Shown here piece after piece: positions 26,201 to 35,866 of a stretch of 64,000 nucleotides of DNA. Position 1 is the first letter of the stretch, and each line of letters starts with the position of its first letter. Under the pieces are notes generated by a model, which made no database searches, was not told the DNA's origin, and worked only from the letters and a program-made list of their open reading frames with translations. The translations under genes were made by a program, and so were the position numbers. The DNA comes from Bacteroidales bacterium (GTDB taxonomy: Bacteria > Bacteroidota > Bacteroidia > Bacteroidales > VadinHA17): positions 1-64,000 of the forward strand of contig WXFD01000013.1 in assembly GCA_009877105.1 (NCBI GenBank), in the 5' to 3' direction.

Positions 26201-28735
26201 TTATATGACCACAAATTCCGTAACGGGAATTTCGCCGTAAACAACATTAAGGAAAGGTTTTCCCCCTTTAAGTCCTGTATTTCCGAACCCAGTTTCCGTT
26301 GAGATAAATGAAGTAAAATCTCCGGTCCGCGAATTCATGTACAATGTCCGCGATATGGCGTCATACCTCACTCCTGTCAGTCCCTGCAGAAGGGCATAGC
26401 TGGCCAGGGCCCTTGCATACCAGTGGCCGCACTCGTACTCGTTGAACGGATTCCTGAACCGGCCGTCATACCTGCTCCGTGCTGTCTGAACGATTTTAAG
26501 GCCTTTCTCAACTTCCCCCATCATCATCAGGTGAGATGCCACCTGGTATTCTATTCCCGTCCAGACCTCATTGCAATAGACGAACGGAAGTGAAAGCATT
26601 TCACCTTTCGGCCATGTACAGAGGAGAAGCCCACCCTCATCTCCGAATGCATAGGTGGGGCGCTGCGGGTTTGAATGATTCTTAAGGGTTGTCTTGAAAT
26701 TATAACGGAATACCGAGTTGAGGTGGCTTGTTACTTTTACCGGGTCGATGATATTCTTCAGTCCGCATACCTCGGCGATCCATGATCCGAGCACCCCGTC
26801 GGAGAGGCAGCCTTTGCCGTATTGGTATTTCGGACCCTCCTTCTCCAGCAGCAGCTTTGCTTCTTCCGAATAATCGCTGCTCCACGATCCGATAGAAGCC
26901 TCGACGGGATCTTTGGCATGCAGCCCTTTCCACTGGATTTTCTGAATGAAGTACTCCCCGTCATACAGGTCAGCTTCCATAAACTGTTTTCCCTTTTTGT
27001 AAAGTTCCTCATAACGGGAAACATCCTCACCAAGCGATTTTCCCATCTCGGATACGGCCCTGAGGGCTCCCAGGTAGAAGCTGGTGCACATTCCGTCGGG
27101 TCCCCAGAATTCTATGTCATATGTATTATGATGCGGCTCCTCAAGCGTTCCCTTTTTCTCAGGATCCCATGTTTCTATGCAGTAATTCATGCTTACCGTC
27201 ACCTTGGGATAAATTCTTCTGAGCCAGTCAGTATTGCCGCTGATGTGCCAGTCGCGGTACACTTTCATAATACCTCCGAGCTGTCCGTCGGCAGCAGCGT
27301 AAAATGTGGTTGCCACCGGTCGTATCGGCAGGGCCGCCCTGAATGTCTGATGTCCGTCAATATCCTGGCTCTGGTTGAACTCGGTCTCCCTGAGTGTTCG
27401 TTCGAGCTTAGGAAAAAGATGAGGTATGGCCTGGGCATAGTTCCAAACGTGTGTGCATGATCCTGCGCAACATCCCGAATTGTCGCTGCAGCCTTCCCAG
27501 TTCCATAGCTTCCCGTCATGTTGTCTGAGAACCGTCGTCGATTTCAGGATTGTCAGGTTTGCAGCCACGGCTTCAATAACCTCCGGGGGAAGGGAGCCGG
27601 AATAAAAGGCATCCGTGAATAATCCCGATTTCCTGTTCAGCTCATCGTAATTTGTCTGCCAGTACTTTACTATCTCTTCAATGGAATTGAACATGGAAGT
27701 ATACCATGGTTTATAGAAGGGCAGGTCGGAACAGCAATCGGGTTCCTTCAGCCTGGCGTCATCCGACTTCACGTCCTGTCCATATTTGAGATCGGTGTCA
27801 GGCACGTACCATGCGAACATGAGCCTTATAGTCTTCGATTCGCCTTTATCGAGGGATAAAGGCACATACAGTGAAGCACCGGGGGCAGAGGATTCAACAG
27901 GTGCGGTATTCCTCATCCCGCCCTGCATGATAGTGTTCCAGGCAATCATCAGCGGATCCCACCAGCCGCCCCTGAACCAGCAATGATCAACCACCGTTTC
28001 GGGTACATCGGTGAAAATTGCCATGCTTCCTTTTGTTTCAGGCCTTTCCCTTGAACCATCCTCCGAAAGGATAAACCCATTCTTTAATGGTTTAATGGCT
28101 GCCCTGCCTCCCTGTACCGACATGAAGTTCACCGTGTTATAGGAAAAAACGGCTTCTACCGCCGATTTGCCGGTATTCCTGAAAGTATATTCGATCCCCC
28201 CGACTGGAAGGCTTGAATTATCTTCATCGGTAGGGATAAAGGGGCTCCAGGCGGTAATGCGGACCTCAACCGGTATGTCAGGATCGTTCAGATCAATCAT
28301 GGCATAGGGAAACCGGGCAGTGAATACAGCATTTTCAAATCTCGGAAGGCCGAACGTTGTGCCCGGCGATCCGTTGCCTGAATTCGGCTGGCCGAATCTT
28401 TTCCATTCGGGTACGGGTCCTTCAAGCACGAGTGCCCCGTTTTCTGCTCCCTTCACCGAGATGGCTGCAAACATCAGCGGCTCATTGAAGATCTGGGGTC
28501 TGTTCCTGACCGACATATGTGAAATCGCACCGGTACCTTCAACACAGAACATTCCGGCACCGATGCCCCCAATAGGGAAAGCGATCCTGTCAAGGTTTTT
28601 TCCGGAATATGACCCGTTAAACTGATGTCCTTCCTTCTGAAGTTCCTGCCTGTTTCCCGAGCAGGAAACAAGCAATAAGGCAAAAACAATGGCCCATGAA
28701 ACAGGGCGGAGACTGATCTTTTTCATTTCAGGCAA
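26201..28735 (-). CDS. GH116-family beta-glucosidase-like lipoprotein (DUF608)
   Basis: This 844-residue lipoprotein has the lipobox LLVSC25. It shows the two-domain layout of GH116, the family of bile-acid beta-glucosidase/glucosylceramidase GBA2 and bacterial beta-glucosidases and xylosidases. The N-terminal beta-sandwich has RIAFPIGGIGAGMF, and the (alpha/alpha)6 catalytic part has the signature CTHVWNYAQAIPHLFPKLE and the AADGQLGG segment. It is likely periplasmic and acts on beta-linked glucose or xylose. It lies next to other exported sugar enzymes on the same strand; a role in breaking down xyloglucan-like or plant glycosides is inference only. Confidence 0.86.
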   Translation of the reverse strand: MPEMKKISLRPVSWAIVFALLLVSCSGNRQELQKEGHQFNGSYSGKNLDRIAFPIGGIGAGMFCVEGTGAISHMSVRNRPQIFNEPLMFAAISVKGAENGALVLEGPVPEWKRFGQPNSGNGSPGTTFGLPRFENAVFTARFPYAMIDLNDPDIPVEVRITAWSPFIPTDEDNSSLPVGGIEYTFRNTGKSAVEAVFSYNTVNFMSVQGGRAAIKPLKNGFILSEDGSRERPETKGSMAIFTDVPETVVDHCWFRGGWWDPLMIAWNTIMQGGMRNTAPVESSAPGASLYVPLSLDKGESKTIRLMFAWYVPDTDLKYGQDVKSDDARLKEPDCCSDLPFYKPWYTSMFNSIEEIVKYWQTNYDELNRKSGLFTDAFYSGSLPPEVIEAVAANLTILKSTTVLRQHDGKLWNWEGCSDNSGCCAGSCTHVWNYAQAIPHLFPKLERTLRETEFNQSQDIDGHQTFRAALPIRPVATTFYAAADGQLGGIMKVYRDWHISGNTDWLRRIYPKVTVSMNYCIETWDPEKKGTLEEPHHNTYDIEFWGPDGMCTSFYLGALRAVSEMGKSLGEDVSRYEELYKKGKQFMEADLYDGEYFIQKIQWKGLHAKDPVEASIGSWSSDYSEEAKLLLEKEGPKYQYGKGCLSDGVLGSWIAEVCGLKNIIDPVKVTSHLNSVFRYNFKTTLKNHSNPQRPTYAFGDEGGLLLCTWPKGEMLSLPFVYCNEVWTGIEYQVASHLMMMGEVEKGLKIVQTARSRYDGRFRNPFNEYECGHWYARALASYALLQGLTGVRYDAISRTLYMNSRTGDFTSFISTETGFGNTGLKGGKPFLNVVYGEIPVTEFVVI

Positions 28736-28784
28736 GTTAAAGATGGTTCAAGGAATTTCCCCGGCAGACTGATCACGCGGCGGA

Positions 28785-29681
28785 TCAGCTCTGCTGGATA
28801 AGCCTGAGCCTGTCGCACAGGTCCTTTAATCCTTCGGGTGTATCTCCCCCGGGCTGTTCAACTGTGGTCCAGCCGGAATAGCCTATACTCTCAAGGGCAT
28901 CCATCACCGCGCTCCAGTTTACATCCCCTTCCCTAAGCTTCACTCCGAAACCTGCGGATCTGCCCTGCTTGTCGGCAATTTTGCGGCTGTATTCCTTAAT
29001 GTGGATTTTGGCTATCCTGTTACCCAGTATTCTGATCCATTGTTCGGGATAACCATATGTGAGAATATTACCGCAGTCGAAATAGAATTTTACCCAGGGG
29101 CTCTCAAACTGATCAACGTAGTATGCGGCTTCAACCGGACTGAGCAGGAATCCGTTCCACACATTTTCAATGGCAATGCACACGTTCAGCTTTTCAGCCA
29201 GCGGCAGGACCTTTTTTATCTCTTCCACTGACCTGTTCCAGCACTCGTCGTACGCCACCGTTTCAGTAACTCTTCCGGGAACGAGGAGGACTGTGTCGGC
29301 TCCGTATGCTTTGGCATCCTCAAGAGACACTTTCAGGGCTTCGACTCCGTTCTGCCGCACTTTGGGATCGGGATCAGAAAGGAGATATTTCCAGTGGTAT
29401 TCGCCGCATACGCTTGGAATTGAAAGACCTGTGGCATCCCTGGCCTTCAGTATTTCATTCCTGTCGAGATGGCTCATTGGTTCAATGCCGTCAAATCCGG
29501 CTGCCTTTGCGGACCGGAATTTTTCGATTATGGTTTTTCCCACTCCGTTGCTTCCCCACATAATACCTTTCTTCAGTTGGGGGGCAGCAGTGCTGCGCAG
29601 GCCCGAAAGTACCGGAAGGGTTCCGGCTGAAGCAATGACTGAGGCCATCATGGTCGTTTTTGCAAATTGTCGTCTGTTCAT
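28785..29681 (-). CDS. Tat-exported sugar phosphate isomerase/epimerase-like protein
   Basis: This 298-residue protein has a twin-arginine leader (NRRQFAKTTMMASV) followed by an AP-endonuclease-2/xylose-isomerase-like TIM barrel. Metal-binding positions are seen in GFDGIEPMS, CIAIENVW, KFYFDCGN and HIKEYS. The family includes sugar isomerases, epimerases and 3-keto-sugar enzymes; exported forms often work with Gfo/Idh/MocA oxidoreductases. The next gene downstream in the cluster is exactly such an oxidoreductase on the same strand, which supports a 3-keto-glycoside type pathway as a hypothesis. Substrate is unknown. Confidence 0.8.
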   Translation of the reverse strand: MNRRQFAKTTMMASVIASAGTLPVLSGLRSTAAPQLKKGIMWGSNGVGKTIIEKFRSAKAAGFDGIEPMSHLDRNEILKARDATGLSIPSVCGEYHWKYLLSDPDPKVRQNGVEALKVSLEDAKAYGADTVLLVPGRVTETVAYDECWNRSVEEIKKVLPLAEKLNVCIAIENVWNGFLLSPVEAAYYVDQFESPWVKFYFDCGNILTYGYPEQWIRILGNRIAKIHIKEYSRKIADKQGRSAGFGVKLREGDVNWSAVMDALESIGYSGWTTVEQPGGDTPEGLKDLCDRLRLIQQS

Positions 29682-29885
29682 ATCCTGATAATTTTAAAGT
29701 AATGATCTGCAGCCGCACCGCGATCTGAAAAATCACGGCTGCGCTGACCGGGGATTACTCTGTAAAAACCCGGAGCAGCCTGTTGTTGTATTCCGGTTCC
29801 CGTGCAGACACCTGAACATGTTTTCAAGTTTCATCCCATTTACATCCATGGTGTTTAAAAGGCAACCCGGGGTATGTCCGCTATA

Positions 29886-31259
29886 TCAGCCCAGCTTGGG
29901 TTCGGCCCCTATCACCGGAGGGGTTTCGGGGATTCCCGGTACCGGCCCGAATTCATAGGTTTTTGGTCCGAGATAAAGGTCGGAGTTAAGCACCTCATCC
30001 CAGGTCACATCCTTGCCCGTATAGGCCGACATCCTGCCCATGATAGTTATCAGGGTGGAATTGACCTGTGCCTCAGCGTCATTATAGGGTTTACCTGTCC
30101 TGATTGCAGTTACAAGGTTGATATGCTCCTGCACGAAAGGATCCTTAACCTTCCATGTTTCATCGGTTGAGCCTTCTTCCGGGTAGGGATATTTCCATAC
30201 TTCCTCGCCCTTGAGATTGTAGATCATGCCCCTGGCATTTGCAAAACCCTCAGTTCCGACAATAAACTGTTCGGTAAGGTTGCTGCATCCTGTTATCTGC
30301 CGGGCGGCGCAATGGGTATGCATGCCGTTGTCGTAGATGTATTCCACGCTGAAGAAATCGTACTGGTCGCCTGTAACGCGTCTCTGGCGGCCGCCCCATG
30401 CCATTGCCTTCACGGGGTTTTTTCCCAGGTACCAGTTCATTACGTCAATTTCATGAATGAATTGTTCAACGATATGGTCGCCTGACAGCCAGCAGAAATT
30501 GGCCCAGTTGCGCAGCATGTATTCCATGTCGGACCATCCCTTCTGCCTTTGTATCACCCACAGGGATCCTCCGTTGCGTGTAATATGGGCGCTGACGATT
30601 TCGCCGATCTGTCCGCTGGCAACCCGCCTTTGGGTTTCCATGAAATCTTTCTGGACCCTCCGGATTGTTCCGCTTACTATACTGAGCTCTTTGTCGGCAG
30701 CCCTCTTTGCGGCTACCATAACCCTGCGCGCACCCACCGGATCGACAGCGCAGGGTTTTTCCATGAAAATATGCTTCCCGGCAGCCACCGCAGCCTCCAC
30801 ATGGGCGGGCCTGAAATGCGGCGGAGTGCACAGGAGCACTATGTCAACACCCGAGTCAATGACCTTCTCAAAGCTGTCGAATCCCACAAAGCATTTTTCC
30901 TCAGCAATCTCCACGTTCCTCTCTTTTTTCAGCTGCTCCCGGCACTGATCGAGCTTGTCCCTGAAAACATCACCGAGAGCGGTTATTTCCAGGTTAGGGC
31001 CGGCGTCGAGGAAATTGATTGCAGCACCGGTTCCCCTGCCCCCGCAGCCAATCAGTCCTGCCTTAAGCAATTTACCGTCAGGCGCCACGTTCAGCAGCGT
31101 CGGCAGTTTCAGCTCGGGCTTTCTTGACTTACCGGAGCAGGAACCCAGCAGGCCCGCTGTTCCAATCGCACCTATTGCCGCCAGCGATGACCTTGAAATA
31201 AACCCGCGACGATCCAAACCTTTCTTTTTTTCCGAATTATTATTCTTACTCTGTTCCAT
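29886..31259 (-). CDS. Tat-exported Gfo/Idh/MocA-family oxidoreductase
   Basis: This 457-residue protein has a twin-arginine leader (DRRGFISRSSLAAIG) with a following cysteine C41 that could be lipidated. The NAD(P)-binding Rossmann segment LLKAGLIGCGGRGTG and the catalytic EKPCAVDP segment define the family. The extended C-terminal part is typical of the exported Bacteroidota/Planctomycetes group, whose folded cofactor-loaded form explains the use of Tat. It probably oxidises or rearranges a sugar or glycoside in the periplasm. It is followed at 16 bases upstream by the GH172 gene on the same strand, suggesting one transcript. Confidence 0.87.
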   Translation of the reverse strand: MEQSKNNNSEKKKGLDRRGFISRSSLAAIGAIGTAGLLGSCSGKSRKPELKLPTLLNVAPDGKLLKAGLIGCGGRGTGAAINFLDAGPNLEITALGDVFRDKLDQCREQLKKERNVEIAEEKCFVGFDSFEKVIDSGVDIVLLCTPPHFRPAHVEAAVAAGKHIFMEKPCAVDPVGARRVMVAAKRAADKELSIVSGTIRRVQKDFMETQRRVASGQIGEIVSAHITRNGGSLWVIQRQKGWSDMEYMLRNWANFCWLSGDHIVEQFIHEIDVMNWYLGKNPVKAMAWGGRQRRVTGDQYDFFSVEYIYDNGMHTHCAARQITGCSNLTEQFIVGTEGFANARGMIYNLKGEEVWKYPYPEEGSTDETWKVKDPFVQEHINLVTAIRTGKPYNDAEAQVNSTLITIMGRMSAYTGKDVTWDEVLNSDLYLGPKTYEFGPVPGIPETPPVIGAEPKLG

Positions 31260-31275
31260 TTATATTATATTTTGA

Positions 31276-32463
31276 TTAGTAAACTTCCAGCTCTCTCCAT
31301 CCGGGTATTTTCGGGAATCTTGCATGAGGCTCGGTCTGGTACCAGTAACAAACTGACGCGATATCTGATTTCTGGGCAAGATACCTTCCACCCTGTCTCC
31401 ATCCCAGATCCTGTATTGTAACCTTCAGATCCTTTTCGAATCTTATCGGATCCATAATGTGCCACCTGTACATTCCAAAGCGCTGCATTACCCTGTAACG
31501 GCCGTCGCCGCGTATCACCTGGTGAAGCCCTGCGTAGGGGGTACAGAATTCGGTGTAATCACCCACTTCAACTCCCGCGTCATTCCTCTTCCTGGTTTCA
31601 AAATTATAGGAACCGCAGAAATAATCTTCAGTTCCGGTTCCGCATATTGTAGGGAACCTGGTGTCGCCGTCAATGAAAAACTTGATCTCACCTTCTCCCC
31701 ACCATCCGTTATTGTTCACTCCGACAGCCATATAAACCCCGACATAGTGTCCTTTGCCCTTTATGCCGTCGATGATCGTGTAGTCTGAAGTCACATTGGG
31801 ATTAAGTCTGCGGTACTGGGCATGAAAATATGCGGCATCGGCAGGAACATCAGTCAGCGTATAGTCTATCTGGTAGAAAAGGGTCATCGGATCCTGATCG
31901 CCGACATTTTCCATTGTTATCCTGCACTTTTTCCTGAACGGCATCACCCAGTAGCAGTTTAACGCGCTCCCGGGATTGACACAGACGGCAAGGGACGACA
32001 GAGGTGCATACTGACCCCAGCCCATGCCGAAAAAGTCACCCACCGGGCATTCAACCGACGGCTCTGCTTCATCATCCCAATAGATCCGGATAATGGAGAA
32101 CCTCCAGTTGCCTGCGGGTGTCATCCAGATATGCTGAATTGCACCAGGCCCTTCAATCTCAGCCATGGTAAACGTTTCCCCGGGCAGTATACGGACGAGG
32201 GGATTAACTTTCCAGCCCTGCCCCAGATCACGCGCCGCATGAGCAGAGTTGGCCGCATTGGGCTTGTCCTTATCCTCAAGCCGCGCCATGCCTCCCTTCC
32301 CCTTTTCACCCGTGAAGTTCTCAGGACTTATTGAACGTGTCTTTGCATCTGACAACCTGTAAAGATTGCCCATATTCATGTCAAGCCCGTTGAACCGGGC
32401 CTGCGACATTACCATTACCGGTACCATAATGGCAATAATGAAAAGAATCAGTCGGTTTCTCAT
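31276..32463 (-). CDS. GH172-family (DUF2961) exported glycosidase
   Basis: This 395-residue protein is a DUF2961 protein, now family GH172, whose known members act on fructofuranosides and D-arabinofuranosides. Typical segments are GPGAIQHIWMT, RIYWDDEAEPSVECPVGDFFG and ICGTGTEDYFCGSY. The open frame continues upstream to 32607, but the ATG at 32463 starts a clear signal peptide (LILFIIAIMVPVMVMSQ), so the shorter form was chosen. It is probably the first gene of the minus-strand sugar cluster. GH172 enzymes act as trimers or larger rings; assembly cannot be seen here. Confidence 0.88.
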   Translation of the reverse strand: MRNRLILFIIAIMVPVMVMSQARFNGLDMNMGNLYRLSDAKTRSISPENFTGEKGKGGMARLEDKDKPNAANSAHAARDLGQGWKVNPLVRILPGETFTMAEIEGPGAIQHIWMTPAGNWRFSIIRIYWDDEAEPSVECPVGDFFGMGWGQYAPLSSLAVCVNPGSALNCYWVMPFRKKCRITMENVGDQDPMTLFYQIDYTLTDVPADAAYFHAQYRRLNPNVTSDYTIIDGIKGKGHYVGVYMAVGVNNNGWWGEGEIKFFIDGDTRFPTICGTGTEDYFCGSYNFETRKRNDAGVEVGDYTEFCTPYAGLHQVIRGDGRYRVMQRFGMYRWHIMDPIRFEKDLKVTIQDLGWRQGGRYLAQKSDIASVCYWYQTEPHARFPKIPGWRELEVY

Positions 32464-32564
32464 AATCACTGGTTTTAAGTTAAGTGGTTTTGACAGGTTT
32501 TCAATCACCTTTAAAAATAGTAAATTATCAAATGGAAAAGAGAAAATATCACCGAATAGTGCTG

Positions 32565-32605
32565 AAAAAAAGAAGAGAAGAACCTGCCTCTTGATTCTTC
32601 TCTTC
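32565..32605 (-). terminator. Terminator-like hairpin ahead of the GH172 gene
   Basis: GAAGAGAAGAA (32572-32582) and TTCTTCTCTTC (32595-32605) form a perfect 11-bp stem. On the minus strand it is followed by a run of T (32571-32565). It lies about 100 bases before the GH172 start, so it either ends a transcript of the small frame at 32661-32795 or works as an attenuator in the GH172 leader. Confidence 0.7.
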
Positions 32606-32660
32606 ACACACCAGCCGGTAAAACCGGCTTCGCCTAACTAATTCATGCCTGAAACCTGAC

Positions 32661-32795
32661 CTAACTTATAAAGAAACTATGCGTGTATGCTAAACCGTTC
32701 CGGCGCAGCCACCATCTAAGTGCTTTGGCAATCTTCCTTTTTTTCAGGAGAACAGTGCCGAACTCTTTTGACGTTATCTGGTAGAAGATTTTCAT
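32661..32795 (-). CDS. Possible 44-residue basic protein
   Basis: An open frame of 44 codons starts with ATG at 32795 and ends at 32661. The product is strongly basic with two aromatic clusters (MKIFYQITSKEFGTVLLKKR, then ALRWWLRRNGL). I do not recognise the family. What supports it is position: a strong intrinsic terminator on the same strand follows 56 bases after the stop. It may instead be a chance frame in the GH172 leader or a remnant. Confidence 0.35.
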   Translation of the reverse strand: MKIFYQITSKEFGTVLLKKRKIAKALRWWLRRNGLAYTHSFFIS

Positions 32796-33424
32796 TTTTT
32801 AAGTAGTCGTTCCCCGGTTATTTTCTGTATTCTGTTATTACCTTCCGTTGCACTGGTTCCCGTATTCACTGAACCACTTTTTCTTTCCCGGAATCCTCAG
32901 GTAAAATTAATTTCCCGGCAATTGTGTGTCAAGTTGCAAATGTCCGGTTTATGAGCAAGAGAGACATGCAGTGGAGCGACTGGTCAAAGAAAATGCAATG
33001 TCTGCAAACTGAAAATGACAGTTCACGGACGGATAAAATACATTAGTCAAACATCACCGGAGATTTACCACCGAAATTCCCTTTTAACAGCTTTCTTTTG
33101 AATAATTTAACTCAACATGCTCATATTAAACAATATACATTTTGCTTGCCTGAATATTGCATTTTATTTTGCATTTTGACGAAAGTGAATAAAATGATGA
33201 CCGGGAAGTTGTGAAAACAACCTTTATTTAATTTTTCAGATCTTCCGGAATGCAATTAAAACATCATAAATGAGAAACTTCGGAGTTTTTTTTTAAATTT
33301 GGATAGTTGATGTCGGCAACAGGATTTGACTTTACAATACAGGATGTATGAACCGGGACTAAATAACCGCAATATCTTGTTTTAATTTTATTCCTCTTTA
33401 TTAGAATTATCATACTCTGAAATT
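32796..33424. other. AT-rich intergenic region before the subtilase
   Basis: No gene is supported. The right half (33100-33424) is very AT-rich with repeated TTTTGCATTTT-like words near 33160-33180 and a run of T near 33290, and it probably holds the subtilase promoter. I could not settle on a promoter. Confidence 0.4.
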
Positions 33425-35068
33425 ATGTACACCTATACTTTGGGCGGCAAATCAGGAAAAAAGTACGTACTTCACGAAAGCACGGATATGGTTGCTTTAA
33501 GAACAAGAAGTTCAAGGAGCATCAAAAATGCCGTTAGTTCTCCCGGGGGCCGGAAGGCACTGAAGGACTTTGAGCTGGTGCTTGAGTTCCCCGAGGCGGA
33601 TATTTCGGTCTACAGGCTGAGAGAACCTATAAAGGATCCCGTGGCAGTAAGGGACAGGGCAAGAATGATGCTCAAAAAGGAGCCCGAGCTCAGGTTTGCC
33701 GGCAAGGTCCTGGTTGAAGCCGACGGCAGGACCCTGGTCCTCTACACTGAAAATATTTTCATTAAGTTCCACGATGAGGTGAGATCAGAAATCTGTGAAA
33801 AGATCCTGAAAGACAACAAACTAAGGATCAAACAGAAACCCGATTATTCGAAGAATACCTATTTTGCAGGTGCACCCGAGAACACCGGCCTGAGGATCTT
33901 CAGTATTGCCGAGTCGCTGCTGGCCATGGAAGAAGTTGAGCTGTGTCATCCCGAGCTTATCCGGAAAAGAGGATTCAAGGGGATTAATCCCAAGCAATGG
34001 CACCTGGCGGGTACCCTGATCAATGGCAGGAGGATAAATGCCGGGGTGAAGGCTGACCTTGCTCACAGCTTTTCAACCGGAAAGAACATAGTGATAGCGG
34101 TCATTGATGACGGGGTTGAGATAGATCATCCGGAATTCAGACTACCAGGAAAAGTGGTTCACTCGCGGGATGTAGTCACCGGCAGCAATGATCCGAGGCC
34201 CCGGAGCAGTTATAACAATCATGGTACGGCATGTGCCGGGGTTGCTGCCGCATCGGGAATGGAAGCATCGGGAGTTGCCCCCGGCGCCATGCTTATGCCT
34301 GTCAGGCTCAGTGCCAACCTGGGGTCTGCTGCCGAGGCCGCGGCATTCAAATGGGCCGCGGACCACGGGGCCGACATAATCTCCTGCAGCTGGGGCCCGG
34401 AAGACGGCTCATGGTCCGACCCGGATGACCCTGTTCATACAACCATGGTCGATCTTCCCGACAGTACCCGGCTCGCAATCGATTATGCCGTCAGCCACGG
34501 ACGCAACGGAAAGGGATGCATAATTACCTTTGCAGCAGGAAACGGCAATGAAGACTGCGGCTACGACGGGTATGCCGGATATGAAAAGGTAATGGCCGTT
34601 GCGGCGTGCAACGACAGGAGCAGGAGAAGCATTTACAGCGATTACGGCAAAAATATATGGTGCTGTTTCCCAAGCAACGATTTTGGGTATCCTCCCTTCA
34701 ACCATCCCGATCCCCTTACTCCTGGAATATTCACAACCGACCGGCTGGGCAGGGCAGGATATAATCCCGGAGGCAACTATACCGACAGCTTCGGAGGAAC
34801 GTCGGCCTCATGCCCCGGGGTGGCGGGAACGGCAGCACTTGTTTTGTCGGCCAATCCTGCCCTCAAATGGACTCAGGTAAGGAAAATAATAAGGGAAACA
34901 TGCGACAAGATCGATATTTCAGGTGGAGAGTACGACAGTGAAGGACACAGCAGGTTCTACGGGTACGGAAGGATCAATGCCCTGAAAGCGGTCAAGCTGG
35001 CACTCGAAACCGGTGCCGCCGGCAAATCAGGCAAAAGGAGGAAGAAATCCGTTACAGTTAATCAATAA
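33425..35068 (+). CDS. Subtilisin-like (S8) serine peptidase without signal peptide
   Basis: This 547-residue S8 peptidase has the full catalytic triad: D228 (VIAVIDDGVEIDH), H266 (NNHGTACAG) and S460 (FGGTSASCPG), with the oxyanion N373 in AAGNG. The first ~210 residues are a separate domain rich in charged residues (with REPIKDPVAVRDRARMM and LYTENIFIKF) that I do not recognise; it could be a propeptide or a sensor. No signal peptide is seen, so the enzyme may stay in the cytoplasm or be exported another way. The membrane-protein gene 12 bases downstream is likely co-transcribed, which hints at a partner that anchors or is cut by it. Confidence 0.9.
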   Translation: MYTYTLGGKSGKKYVLHESTDMVALRTRSSRSIKNAVSSPGGRKALKDFELVLEFPEADISVYRLREPIKDPVAVRDRARMMLKKEPELRFAGKVLVEADGRTLVLYTENIFIKFHDEVRSEICEKILKDNKLRIKQKPDYSKNTYFAGAPENTGLRIFSIAESLLAMEEVELCHPELIRKRGFKGINPKQWHLAGTLINGRRINAGVKADLAHSFSTGKNIVIAVIDDGVEIDHPEFRLPGKVVHSRDVVTGSNDPRPRSSYNNHGTACAGVAAASGMEASGVAPGAMLMPVRLSANLGSAAEAAAFKWAADHGADIISCSWGPEDGSWSDPDDPVHTTMVDLPDSTRLAIDYAVSHGRNGKGCIITFAAGNGNEDCGYDGYAGYEKVMAVAACNDRSRRSIYSDYGKNIWCCFPSNDFGYPPFNHPDPLTPGIFTTDRLGRAGYNPGGNYTDSFGGTSASCPGVAGTAALVLSANPALKWTQVRKIIRETCDKIDISGGEYDSEGHSRFYGYGRINALKAVKLALETGAAGKSGKRRKKSVTVNQ

Positions 35069-35079
35069 ACCAATCAGCC

Positions 35080-35517
35080 ATGGCAAGGGAAATAATATCG
35101 GCGGGTGATATCCGCAGGCTAAAACAGGAGGCTGCAGCTTCGAAAACCGACGGCAAAGGCGCGCAGCCGGCCAGGGACAGCTATTCCGACAGGCTTTTCA
35201 AGTACATTCCGGCCGAGCTGGTGGCCGGGTATATCTTTATACAGGGAATACTGAAGAATATTCCTCAAGGGCGGGAGGCCTTAATCCTTCAATGGATTGT
35301 CTTCGGCCTGTTCTGCCTGCTTACCCCGCTGTATCTCCGGAGAATTCAGAAAGTATTCAAGATACAGCAGCTTCTGATATCGTTGTTGTCGTTTGTCGTA
35401 TGGTGCTTTGCCCTGGGAGGTCCTTTTGCCCTCTCCGGGTGGTATGACCCGGTATACGGACAGATATTGCTTCCTGTGTTTACGCTTGCAGCTGCCATCT
35501 GGGAAGCTGAAAAATAA
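35080..35517 (+). CDS. Small membrane protein next to the subtilase
   Basis: I do not recognise this 145-residue protein. The first ~45 residues are soluble and basic (GDIRRLKQEAAASK), and then three hydrophobic segments follow: about 48-62 (weak), 68-87 (LILQWIVFGLFCLLTPLYL) and 97-143 (two short spans). It starts 12 bases after the subtilase stop, and no terminator lies between them. The pairing suggests a membrane partner or substrate for the peptidase. No enzymatic motif is visible. Confidence 0.7.
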   Translation: MAREIISAGDIRRLKQEAAASKTDGKGAQPARDSYSDRLFKYIPAELVAGYIFIQGILKNIPQGREALILQWIVFGLFCLLTPLYLRRIQKVFKIQQLLISLLSFVVWCFALGGPFALSGWYDPVYGQILLPVFTLAAAIWEAEK

Positions 35518-35866
35518 CGAAATGGCCATATTTTGCCGGTAAGAGCCCATGCAGCGGAATGATCCGCTAACATGCTTCAGTTACTGCAGCCGGGATACAC
35601 AGGACATCATCAGGCCAGGGAATTTCTTCACGGGAAATGTCCGCAGCCGCCGGGGATAGTTCCGTAACATTGAAAGGGAAGCTACTTTACAAACCCTGAC
35701 AAAGGCCTCCGATGGCAGTTATCAGATGCCGGATCCTGATCCAGGGTAACCAATGCCCTGAGTTTTCTCCCGGAGATGTGAAAACAATAACCGGTAATTA
35801 TGTGTTATCTTTCATGCCCGGTTTTTTGTTCCGGTGATTTTTGACTTTTTAAAACTTGTACGAACT
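35518..35866. other. Intergenic region before metA
   Basis: I see no gene and no recognisable SAM riboswitch in these 349 bases, although metA genes are often under such control. The open frame of metA extends back to a GTG at 35834. Confidence 0.4.

Noticed and set aside
32464..32607. N-terminal extension of the GH172 protein.
   Set aside because: The signal peptide starts at the ATG at 32463; the extension runs through the terminator hairpin.
35518..35866. SAM riboswitch before metA.
   Set aside because: I could not find the conserved pairing or core words of any SAM riboswitch class by eye.
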